Below, piece by piece: positions 15,502 to 23,445 of a stretch of DNA of 37,415 nucleotides (positions within the stretch are counted from its first letter, which is position 1; each line of letters begins with the position of its first letter). The notes below the pieces were generated by a model. It searched no databases. It saw nothing but the letters and a program-made list of their open reading frames with translations, and was not told the DNA's origin. The translations under genes and the position numbers were made by a program. The DNA is from an uncultured Oscillospiraceae bacterium (lineage in GTDB: Bacteria > Bacillota > Clostridia > Oscillospirales > Oscillospiraceae): assembly GCA_947625815.1 (NCBI GenBank), contig CANQPU010000017.1, positions 1 through 37,415 of the forward strand. Direction: 5' to 3'.

Positions 15502-17538
15502 CTACCGGTCAAAAGGGTCGGAGCCCTCCTGATCCCTGAGCTTTTGCTGCTTCTCCTGAAGCTCGGTCCGGCGGGCGTCCTCCAGGGCCTGCGCCCGAAG
15601 CTCCTCCATAAGAGGATCCGGCTCCTCGTGGCCGGAGGGCTCCTCAGGCGTTTGCTGGGGGGCATCCGAGGCGGATGGGGGAGGGAGCTTCCCGTCGTGG
15701 TCACACATATATTTGAATTCCTCGCCGGTCATGGACTCATGGACGAGCAAATATTCCGCCACAGCGATGAGCAGGTCCTTATGCTCGGTGAGAATCTGCT
15801 CGCACTTTTTCGCGGCCTCGTCAAAAATGCGCTTGACCTCCTCGTCGATGGCGGCGGCGGTCTCCTCGGAGTAGGACTTGGTGGTGCCGAAGTCCCGGCC
15901 GATAAAGATGGAGTGGTCGGAGCTGTCATAGCTGATGGGCCCCAGCCGGTCGCTCATGCCGTAGCGGGTGACCATGGAGCGGGCGGTGTTGGTGGCGGAC
16001 TGGATGTCCCCGGAGGCGCCGGTGGAGATGTCGTCCAGGAAGAGATTTTCGGCGGTCCGGCCGCCCAGACTTATGACGATGTCCTCAAACATCTCCGAGC
16101 GCGATTTGTAGTTCTCCAGATCCTCCTCGGGGCGGAAAAGTGTGTAGCCGCCGGCCTGACCGCGGGGGATGATGGTGATATAGTGGACGGGGTCGGTGTG
16201 CTTGAGGAAGTAGCCGGTGACAGCGTGACCGGATTCGTGGTAAGCGGTGAGCTTCCGCGCCTTGTCGGACATTTTCCGGGACTTCTTTTCCGGACCCATC
16301 TGGACCTTCAGGATCGCCTCGTCCACATCCTCCATGGTGATGAATTTCCGGTTGTTCCTGGCCGCCAGAAGGGCGGACTCGTTCATCAGGTTCTCCAGAT
16401 CCGCGCCGGAGAAGCCGGGCGTTCCGCGGGCGATGCTGTCAAGGTCCACGTCCTCCGCCAGGGACTTGCCCCGGGAGTGGATGCGCAGGATAGCCTCCCG
16501 GCCCCGCACGTCGGGCATGCCCACAAAGACCTGCCTGTCAAAGCGCCCCGAGCGCAGGAGGGCGGAGTCCAGGATATCGGCCCGGTTAGTGGCCGCCATG
16601 ACGATGACGCCGTCGTTGGTATTGAAGCCGTCCATCTCCACTAAGAGCTGGTTCAGCGTCTGCTCACGCTCGTCGTGGCCGCCGCCCAGGCCTGAGCCGC
16701 GCTGACGTCCCACGGCGTCGATCTCGTCAATGAAGATGATGGCGGGGGCCAGCTTTTTGGCCTGCTCGAAGAGGTCACGGACACGGGAGGCGCCCACGCC
16801 CACATACAGCTCCACGAAATCAGAGCCGGAGATGGACAGGAACTGGACGTTGGCCTCGCCGGCGACGGCCTTGGCCAGCAGGGTCTTACCGGTTCCCGGA
16901 GGGCCGACCAGCAGCACGCCCTTGGGGATACGCGCACCCAGCGCGGTGTACTTCTGCGGGTCCTTGAGAAAATCGACGATCTCCTCAAGCTCGGCCTTTT
17001 CCTCGTCGGCCCCGGCCACATCGTTGAACGTGACCTTCTTCTTTTCCTCGGAGGCGAGGCGCGTGCGCGCGTGCCCGAAACGGCCCGCGGCGTTTCCGCC
17101 GCTGCCGCCGCCCATGCGGTTCATCATCACGTACCAGATGACCACCATGACGATCATGATGATGACGTAGGGGATGATGGTCACCCACCAGGGCGTCTCA
17201 TACGCGGGAGGAAGATCGACCTGCAGGATGCCGCGGTTCTGCTGATCCGAGATGATGTCCTTCAGGTCGTCCCAGAAGACGCTGAAGCTCAGAAGCTCGT
17301 GGTACACACTGGTGCCGGAGTATTCATCAATGGGCTCGCGCAGCTCCATGTAGAGGGTGTTGTCCTCCACCTTGAAGTAACTGACGTTCTCATCGATGAA
17401 CTGCTGGCGCATTTCGGTGTAATCAAGCCCCGTGGCCGGAGTCTCCGAATCACTCAGCAGATAGATGGCCGCGATAAGGATAAGGAGGATGAATAAATAA
17501 AAACCGATATCAGGCCTTCTTGTGGGCTTTTTATTCAA
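15502..17538 (-). CDS. ftsH: ATP-dependent zinc metalloprotease FtsH
   Basis: Membrane-anchored AAA+ protease that degrades misfolded and regulatory membrane proteins. 678 aa with the full architecture: a transmembrane segment (about 11-28), an extracytoplasmic domain, a second transmembrane segment (about 117-139), Walker A GPPGTGKT (212-219), Walker B IIFIDEID (267-274), the second region of homology with GRFDR (331-335), and the zinc site HESGH (434-438). The low-complexity C-terminus (about 630-678; Pro, Glu and Gln rich) is extra. The only plausible start is TTG, with a weak, distant ribosome binding site. Last gene of the gdpP-rplI-dnaB-tilS-hpt-ftsH run, 33 bases after hpt. Confidence 0.97.
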   Translation of the reverse strand: MNKKPTRRPDIGFYLFILLILIAAIYLLSDSETPATGLDYTEMRQQFIDENVSYFKVEDNTLYMELREPIDEYSGTSVYHELLSFSVFWDDLKDIISDQQNRGILQVDLPPAYETPWWVTIIPYVIIMIVMVVIWYVMMNRMGGGSGGNAAGRFGHARTRLASEEKKKVTFNDVAGADEEKAELEEIVDFLKDPQKYTALGARIPKGVLLVGPPGTGKTLLAKAVAGEANVQFLSISGSDFVELYVGVGASRVRDLFEQAKKLAPAIIFIDEIDAVGRQRGSGLGGGHDEREQTLNQLLVEMDGFNTNDGVIVMAATNRADILDSALLRSGRFDRQVFVGMPDVRGREAILRIHSRGKSLAEDVDLDSIARGTPGFSGADLENLMNESALLAARNNRKFITMEDVDEAILKVQMGPEKKSRKMSDKARKLTAYHESGHAVTGYFLKHTDPVHYITIIPRGQAGGYTLFRPEEDLENYKSRSEMFEDIVISLGGRTAENLFLDDISTGASGDIQSATNTARSMVTRYGMSDRLGPISYDSSDHSIFIGRDFGTTKSYSEETAAAIDEEVKRIFDEAAKKCEQILTEHKDLLIAVAEYLLVHESMTGEEFKYMCDHDGKLPPPSASDAPQQTPEEPSGHEEPDPLMEELRAQALEDARRTELQEKQQKLRDQEGSDPFDR

Positions 17539-17571
17539 GGAATGATCACTTCTTTCCTGCGGGAATTGGGT

Positions 17572-18111
17572 TCAGGCGTAGATCTCGCTTTTGAGAACGC
17601 CTATGTAGGGGAGGTTGCGGTAGCGCTCGGCGTAATCGAGGCCGTAGCCGACAATAAAGGCGTCCGGGCACTCAAAGCCCACATAGTCGGCGCTGATGTC
17701 GGCTTTTCTGCGGGCCGGTTTGTCAAGAAGCGTACAGATGCGGATGGACGCGGGCTTTCTCGCCTCAATGTACTTCTTGAGGTAGGAGAGGGTCACGCCG
17801 GAGTCCAGGATGTCCTCGATCAGGATGATATGACGTCCCTCCACGTTGTAGGTCAGGTCCTTATTGATCTTCACAGCGCCCGTGGTGGTGGTGCCGGAGC
17901 CATAGGAGGACACGGCCATGAAGTCGATGTCGCAGTAAAGATCCACCGCGCGCATAAGATCGGCCATGAAGACGAACGACCCCTTCAGGACCCCTACGAA
18001 CAGGGGATCCTTCCCCTCGTAGTCCTTTGTGATGCGCGCGCCCAGCTCCCGGACCCTGTCCTGAAGCTCTTCAGCAGAGAAAAATACCCGGTCTATGTCC
18101 TTTTCCAGCAT
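17572..18111 (-). CDS. hpt: Hypoxanthine phosphoribosyltransferase
   Basis: Purine salvage enzyme making IMP (and GMP) from hypoxanthine or guanine and PRPP. 179 aa. The PRPP-binding loop is [14 protein letters not shown], and the flexible loop with [11 protein letters not shown] and C-terminal [20 protein letters not shown] are typical of bacterial Hpt. Two ATGs are available. The first (18117) would overlap tilS by 4 bases, but its GGAG is only 2 bases away; the second (18111) has an 8-base spacing and is chosen. It lies between tilS and ftsH, a conserved order in Bacillota. Confidence 0.95.
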   Translation of the reverse strand: MLEKDIDRVFFSAEELQDRVRELGARITKDYEGKDPLFVGVLKGSFVFMADLMRAVDLYCDIDFMAVSSYGSGTTTTGAVKINKDLTYNVEGRHIILIEDILDSGVTLSYLKKYIEARKPASIRICTLLDKPARRKADISADYVGFECPDAFIVGYGLDYAERYRNLPYIGVLKSEIYA

Positions 18112-18113
18112 GC

Positions 18114-19439
18114 TCATTTCTCCTCTATTTTTATGATGATGGCCTGAGCTCCCGCTTCCGGAAGATAGCCGACGCTCATTCCCAGACCGTAAACGGCGAT
18201 GGGGCCGGTTTCGTCGGCGATGACCGGAAGAGAATACCTCAGATGCCGGGGGATCTTTTTGTCGATGAGAAGCTTTTTTACACGGCGGGAACCGGAGGGG
18301 AGCTCCAGCGTGTCGCCGCTCCTGCGGGGCCGGATCATAAGCTTACCCACAATTTTATCCCATCTGACGGGAAAAGTAGTTAAGGAATTGTAAATCCCGC
18401 CGTCAAATACGGCCTTTTCCGCGGAGATCACAAAACCCGTCTCATCTATTATAACAGGGCTGTCAAGAGTGAGCTCCCGGTCCGTGAAGGAGATCTCCGG
18501 CGCCTGCCCCGACAGGATCCGGCCATATTCCCGCCGGAGCGTAAGGCCGGGGAGGGAGAGGGTTGCCGAAGGGTCGGGGGAGGAGGCCAGCCGGAGAACG
18601 GCGCGGACATGGGTTTCCGACAGTCCGGCTCCGTAAAGCTCCCGCACGACGCGGGAGGCCACGGGAAAGGGCAGTGAGGCGAGGGCGTCCGCGTCCAGCC
18701 CGTCGCCCTGTCGGCCGTCGAGAAACGCCCTGGCCAGCCCGGTGAGATACTCCTCATCCTGTCGGAGAAGCTCCGTAAGGCCGGTGACATTGAGGCCGGG
18801 GTTGAGGGCGCGCAGGACAGGCACCGCCTTGTGCCGCAAGAGATTGCGCGCACAGTCGTCGGAGGCGTTGGTGGAATCCTCCCGATGGGGTACGCCGTTT
18901 TGGAGATTATAGGCGTCGATCTGCTCCCTCGTCAGAAAAAGCAGCGGCCGGATCAGCTTTCCGCGGACCGGAGGGATACCGCAAAGGCCCCGCAGACCCG
19001 TGCCGCGGACGATGCGCATCAGTACCGTCTCCAGATTGTCGTCAGCGGTGTGGGCGGTGGCCACGCGGTCGATGCGGGCCTCCCCGGCAATCCTGAAAAA
19101 GAAGCCGTAGCGCAGATTTCGGGCCGTTTCCTCAATGCCCCGCCCCGTCCTCTCCGCTTCGGCGGAGACGTCGCCGGACCCGACATAGAGGGGGACCCCC
19201 AGCTTTTCGCAGGCCTCCCGCACGAAGGCCTCGTCCCCGTCGGACTCGGCGCCCCGGAGGTTGTGGTTATAGTGGGCGGCGCAAAGGGCAAAGCCCATCT
19301 CCCCGGAGAGCGTATGGAGCACATCCAGCAGGCACATGGAGTCCGCCCCGCCGGAGACACAGGCCATGACGGAGCCGCCGGGGGGGAGCATACCGTATTG
19401 TTGACAGTATTCACTTATTTCATGAAGCATACTGATCAT
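18114..19439 (-). CDS. tilS: tRNA(Ile)-lysidine synthetase
   Basis: ATP-dependent enzyme that converts C34 of the tRNA(Ile) CAU anticodon to lysidine, allowing AUA decoding. About 441 aa. The N-terminal ATP-pyrophosphatase loop SGGADSM is clear, followed by [10 protein letters not shown] and the C-terminal TilS domain ([24 protein letters not shown]). The start is uncertain: an ATG at 19439 overlaps the end of dnaB by 20 bases with a weak AGG site; a TTG 15 bases upstream and an ATG 9 bases downstream are alternatives. Overlap with dnaB suggests translational coupling. Confidence 0.93.
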   Translation of the reverse strand: MISMLHEISEYCQQYGMLPPGGSVMACVSGGADSMCLLDVLHTLSGEMGFALCAAHYNHNLRGAESDGDEAFVREACEKLGVPLYVGSGDVSAEAERTGRGIEETARNLRYGFFFRIAGEARIDRVATAHTADDNLETVLMRIVRGTGLRGLCGIPPVRGKLIRPLLFLTREQIDAYNLQNGVPHREDSTNASDDCARNLLRHKAVPVLRALNPGLNVTGLTELLRQDEEYLTGLARAFLDGRQGDGLDADALASLPFPVASRVVRELYGAGLSETHVRAVLRLASSPDPSATLSLPGLTLRREYGRILSGQAPEISFTDRELTLDSPVIIDETGFVISAEKAVFDGGIYNSLTTFPVRWDKIVGKLMIRPRRSGDTLELPSGSRRVKKLLIDKKIPRHLRYSLPVIADETGPIAVYGLGMSVGYLPEAGAQAIIIKIEEK

Positions 19440-20775
19440 CGTGCCTGTGGTCAATGGAGGAGAAGGAGGCGTACTCCGGCATCCAGCGGAGCTCCACGGT
19501 CCCCGTCTCTCCCCGGCGGTTTTTCAGGATGATGCACTCCGCCACATTGGGCCGTTCCGATTCCTTGTTGTAATAGTCGTCCCTGTACAGGGCCAGGACG
19601 ATGTCCGCGTCCTGCTCGATAGCGCCGGATTCCCGAAGATCCGAAAGCATGGGGCGCTTGTCGGATCTGGACTCGTTGGCGCGGGAGAGCTGTGAGGCGC
19701 ATATGACGGGGACATTCAGCTCCTTGGCCATGATCTTCATCATGCGGCTGATATCCGAGACGATCTGGGTGCGGTTCTCGCCGTAGGTTTTGGTGTTCCC
19801 GCCGGAGGACTGCATGAGCTGGAGGTAGTCGATGACCACAAGGCCCAGATTCTTGACCCGGCGGCAGGCGGCGTTGATATCCGCCACCGTCAGCATGGGG
19901 TTGTCGTCAAGCCGGATGTCCATGCCGCCGACGGATACGGACGCGTCGGCGATCCTGCGCCAGTCGTCCTCGGAAAGCGCGCCGGACTGGAGCTTCTTCC
20001 GATCCACCTGGCTTTCACAGGAGAGGAGCGACACGCAAAGCTGCTCCCGGCTCATCTCAAGGGAAAAGACCGCCACGGTCTTGCCGGAGGTCCTGGCCAC
20101 GTTGAGGGCAATATTGAGGGCGATCGTCGTCTTGCCCATGCCGGGACGGGCGGCCACCAGGATCAGGTCGGACTTGTTCAGGCCCATGATGGCGTTGTCC
20201 AGATCGTAGAAGCCCGTGGAAAGTCCGGGGATGCGGCTACCGCTTTTCGCGGCCTCCTGCAGCTGATTGTAGACGTCCACCAGTATTTTGGAGACGCTCT
20301 CCAGCCCGCCTGTGGCCCGTCCCTGACGGATGGCGTAGATCTTCTGCTCAGCAAGCTCCAGGATATCGTCGGCCGAACCCTGGGAGTCCATGGCCAGCTC
20401 GTTGATCTCCCCGCCGGCGTCGGCGACACGGCGCAGAAGCGCCTTGTCCCGGACGATGGCGGCGTAATCCATCACGTTCCTGGCCGTGGGGGTGATCTCC
20501 ATGAGCTTGAGGATGTAGTCCTTGGCCCCCTCGCTGTACGTGCCGTTTTTCCGAAGCTGGTCAATGACCGTAACAGGGTCGATGGTCAGGGAGAAGTTGA
20601 ACATGGAGTAGATGGCCTCAAAGATGCTCCTGTTCACGTCGGAATAGAAGTCGTCGGCCTTCAGAAAGCCGATCACATCCGCCACGCACCGGGAATCGAT
20701 GAGCATGGAGCCCAGAACAGACTGCTCCGCCTCCACGCTGTTGGGCATCTGACGCGGATTGAGGATATCTGGCAT
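19420..20775 (-). CDS. dnaB: Replicative DNA helicase DnaB
   Basis: Hexameric fork helicase (called DnaC in B. subtilis), 451 aa. The N-terminal domain opens with PNSVEAEQSVLGSMLID; the RecA-like motor has GRP-type Walker A ARPGMGKTTIALN, FSLEMSREQL, LVVIDYLQLM (Walker B) and DLRESGAIEQDADIV. No intein. It lies 16 bases after rplI with an AGGGGGGG site. The rplI-dnaB neighbourhood is conserved in Bacillota. Confidence 0.97.
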   Translation of the reverse strand: MPDILNPRQMPNSVEAEQSVLGSMLIDSRCVADVIGFLKADDFYSDVNRSIFEAIYSMFNFSLTIDPVTVIDQLRKNGTYSEGAKDYILKLMEITPTARNVMDYAAIVRDKALLRRVADAGGEINELAMDSQGSADDILELAEQKIYAIRQGRATGGLESVSKILVDVYNQLQEAAKSGSRIPGLSTGFYDLDNAIMGLNKSDLILVAARPGMGKTTIALNIALNVARTSGKTVAVFSLEMSREQLCVSLLSCESQVDRKKLQSGALSEDDWRRIADASVSVGGMDIRLDDNPMLTVADINAACRRVKNLGLVVIDYLQLMQSSGGNTKTYGENRTQIVSDISRMMKIMAKELNVPVICASQLSRANESRSDKRPMLSDLRESGAIEQDADIVLALYRDDYYNKESERPNVAECIILKNRRGETGTVELRWMPEYASFSSIDHRHDDQYAS

Positions 20776-20791
20776 GGATAGTCCCCCCCTG

Positions 20792-21241
20792 TTACTTTTC
20801 TTCGGTTATCAAAAGATGGATCGTTCCGGAGATCTCGTAGCCAAATTTGCATTTGACCTCATAGGGACCGTAGGATTTGATGGGTTCCGCGATGACGATA
20901 CGGCTTTTTTCGACGGCGATGCCATACTGCCCGGCAAGGGCGTCGGCTATGTCCTTGTTGGTCACAGCGCCAAAGAGCTTGCCGTTCTCGCCGGCCCGCG
21001 CGGGGATCCTTACCACCACGGACTCGAGCTTCTTCACGTTTTCCATGGCCAGGGCCTTCTCCTCCTCGATCTGGCGAAGGCGGGCCTTTTCCTTGAGCTT
21101 CATGGTGTTGACGGCATCCGCCGTGGCGGGGACGGCCAGCTTCCGGGGGAAAAGATAGTTGCGGGCGTAGCCGTCGGAGACCTCCACCATCTGTCCCTTT
21201 TTTCCGTGATCGCGGACATCCTGCTGAAGTATGACTTTCAT
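20792..21241 (-). CDS. rplI: 50S ribosomal protein L9
   Basis: 149-aa ribosomal protein binding 23S rRNA near the L1 stalk. The N-terminal signature VILQQDVRDHGKKG...GYARNYLFPRKLA, the long central helix (about 45-75) and the C-terminal domain with GKLFGAVTNKDIADAL are complete. It lies 23 bases after gdpP. Confidence 0.97.
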   Translation of the reverse strand: MKVILQQDVRDHGKKGQMVEVSDGYARNYLFPRKLAVPATADAVNTMKLKEKARLRQIEEEKALAMENVKKLESVVVRIPARAGENGKLFGAVTNKDIADALAGQYGIAVEKSRIVIAEPIKSYGPYEVKCKFGYEISGTIHLLITEEK

Positions 21242-21264
21242 AAGTATTAGATCCTTTCTGATTC

Positions 21265-23235
21265 TTAGTTTTCCTCGTTGATGGAGAAGTCCTCCAGGTA
21301 CTTGTCGATGACCTTCAGGAGCTCCTCTACCACCTCGCGCTGGGCTTTGCCGGAGATCTGGGCGCCCGCGGTCGATTTGTTCCCGCCGCCGCCCATCCGC
21401 TCGAGGATGACCTGCACATTGATGTCCCCAAGGCTCCGGGCGGATATGTTGATCTGCCCGTCAAAGGGGAAGACGACGAAGGACGCCTGGATGCCGGAGA
21501 TGTTGAGCAGCTCGTCGGCGGCCTGGGCGGCAATGACCTTGTTGTCCGCCGTTTCCGGGGCCGCGATGGCGATCCCCGCCTTGTAGACCCTGGCCTTCTG
21601 GACCATGGAGTATTTGGCGAGCGCGGATTTGAGGTCGGACTGGAGGAGGTGCTTGACGTCCGAGGTGTCCGCCCCGGCCCGGCGCAGAAACGCCGCCGCG
21701 TCAAAGGTCCGCCCGCCGGTCCTGAGCGTGAAGTTTTTGGTGTCCAGCACGATGCCGGCCAGAAGCGCCTCGGCCTCGATGCGCAGGATGTCCGACTGCT
21801 CCACCATGTACTGCAAAAGCTCCGTTACAAGCTCCGAGGCGGAGGACGCGTAGGGCTCGTGGAAGGAGAGGGCCACGTTCTGGATGTAATCGGCGGCCCG
21901 CCGGTGGTGGTCGATGACCGCCACGCGGTTGCAGGATTCAAGAAGCGACTTGCTCTCCACCTGGTCCGGCCGGTTGGTGTCCACGATGATCAGGAGGGTG
22001 GAGCCGTCCATGGCCAGGAGCGCCGACTGGGGATCGATGAAGACCTCCTTGTACTCCGGGAGGGTCAGCACCCGGTCGATGAGCTGCTGGCTCACCTGTG
22101 TCTCCATATCGATGATGATCTTCGCGCTCTTGCCCAGGGCCCTCGCCGCACAGCACAGGCCCACCGCGGAGCCGACCGAATCCATGTCCGCGAACTTGTG
22201 GCCCATGATGAAGATCTCGGAGGCCGAGCGCATCAGCTCGGACAGGGAGCTGGCCATCACGCGGGATTTGACCTTGGTGCGCTTTTCGGCCTGACTGGTA
22301 CGTCCGCCGTAGAATTCAAAGTTATAGCGGTTCTTGATGACCGCCTGATCGCCGCCGCGGGACAGGCTCATCTCCAGCGCCAGCGAGGCAAACTGATACG
22401 TCTCCTCCAGGTTCTTCCCGTCAAGGCCCACGCCGATGCTTATGGTGGGGTGCATCCCCTTTGGAGTCGTCAGCTCCCGGACGGAATCGAGAATGGAGAA
22501 CTTGGAATCCACATAGCCCTGAAGATACTGCTCCTCAAAGATGAAGATATACCGGTCTCGGTCCGCGCGGGTGATGTAGCCGCCCCGGTCCCGGGCCCAG
22601 CCGGTCAGCTTGTCGTCCACCGCGGAGACCAGGAGCGATTTGTCCTTCTCGCTCATGCCCGAGGTCAGCTCGTCGTAGTTATCCAGGGCGATGATGGAAA
22701 AGACCGGCCTTGTTGACATGAATTCGTCCCGGATCTTGGCGTATTCGGACTCATCCACCCAGTAGGTGGTGGCCACGTAATTCCGGACGCCCGGGGCATC
22801 CGTACCGCGGATGAGGTTCCCAAAGACCCGGAACCGCCGCTCACCCACCGTCACGAGATCGGGGTATTCGTTCTTGCCCTCCATGAGCCAGCGGGCGGAA
22901 AAGCCCGGGACGATGGAGGAGATGTTGATGGCGAACAGCCGCTCCCGCTCGCCGGTGATGGCCAGGAACTGCTCATTGGCATAGATAATCTCGTTCTCGT
23001 CCAGCGTGAAGGTCGCCATGGGGAAGGGGAAGGACTGAAGCGTGTTCTTTGTGGCGTTGTCGATATTGCTGGTGACGGATTCGATGTACCGAAGCATGTC
23101 CCGGCTCCTGCGCCGGCTTGTGAAACGGGTATAGATGAGGAGGAGAAATATGACCGCCAACTCCGCCAGCGTCAGCTCCATCCGGTATTCCCCAAAAAAC
23201 AGAGTGGCGACGGCAAAGAGGATGAGCGCGGCCAC
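21265..23235 (-). CDS. gdpP: Cyclic-di-AMP phosphodiesterase GdpP (DHH/DHHA1)
   Basis: Membrane-bound hydrolase of c-di-AMP, the second messenger for potassium and cell-wall homeostasis. Two transmembrane segments (about 2-14 and 21-36), a PAS-like region, a degenerate GGDEF domain (about 160-305, with RGGDQAV) and the DHH domain with GHKFADMDSVGSA (345-357) and IDHHRR (431-436) are visible. The C-terminal DHHA1 loop reads GGGGNKSTAG, where GdpP usually has GGGGH. The only in-frame start codon is the GTG at 23235, which has no ribosome binding site. Just upstream, a good GAGAGGGG site is followed by in-frame codons encoding NRKLKRLLSSNIHLY, a credible natural N-terminus without a start codon (see findings). 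First gene of a six-gene run. Confidence 0.92.
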   Translation of the reverse strand: MAALILFAVATLFFGEYRMELTLAELAVIFLLLIYTRFTSRRRSRDMLRYIESVTSNIDNATKNTLQSFPFPMATFTLDENEIIYANEQFLAITGERERLFAINISSIVPGFSARWLMEGKNEYPDLVTVGERRFRVFGNLIRGTDAPGVRNYVATTYWVDESEYAKIRDEFMSTRPVFSIIALDNYDELTSGMSEKDKSLLVSAVDDKLTGWARDRGGYITRADRDRYIFIFEEQYLQGYVDSKFSILDSVRELTTPKGMHPTISIGVGLDGKNLEETYQFASLALEMSLSRGGDQAVIKNRYNFEFYGGRTSQAEKRTKVKSRVMASSLSELMRSASEIFIMGHKFADMDSVGSAVGLCCAARALGKSAKIIIDMETQVSQQLIDRVLTLPEYKEVFIDPQSALLAMDGSTLLIIVDTNRPDQVESKSLLESCNRVAVIDHHRRAADYIQNVALSFHEPYASSASELVTELLQYMVEQSDILRIEAEALLAGIVLDTKNFTLRTGGRTFDAAAFLRRAGADTSDVKHLLQSDLKSALAKYSMVQKARVYKAGIAIAAPETADNKVIAAQAADELLNISGIQASFVVFPFDGQINISARSLGDINVQVILERMGGGGNKSTAGAQISGKAQREVVEELLKVIDKYLEDFSINEEN

Positions 23236-23324
23236 ATAGAGATGTATGTTCGAGCTTAAAAGTCGTTTGAGCTTTCGGTTCGTATGGACACACCCCTCTC
23301 GGCAATTTTTGTATATACGTTTCT

Positions 23325-23353
23325 ATTATACCAAAACATTCCGACACAAACAA
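23325..23353 (-). promoter_or_regulatory. Promoter of the gdpP-rplI-dnaB-tilS-hpt-ftsH run
   Basis: Minus-strand TTGTTT (23348-23353), 17 bp, TATAAT (23325-23330) with an extended-10 TG. Transcription would start near 23318, about 30 bases before the GAGAGGGG ribosome binding site. Confidence 0.7.
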
Positions 23354-23445
23354 TAGATAATCCGTAAAATATTTTATTCCCGCGAGGAAAAGCTATCAGT
23401 GAACAGAAAGGGAGGCGAAGACCTCCTTAAAACGGGAGAAAAGAT

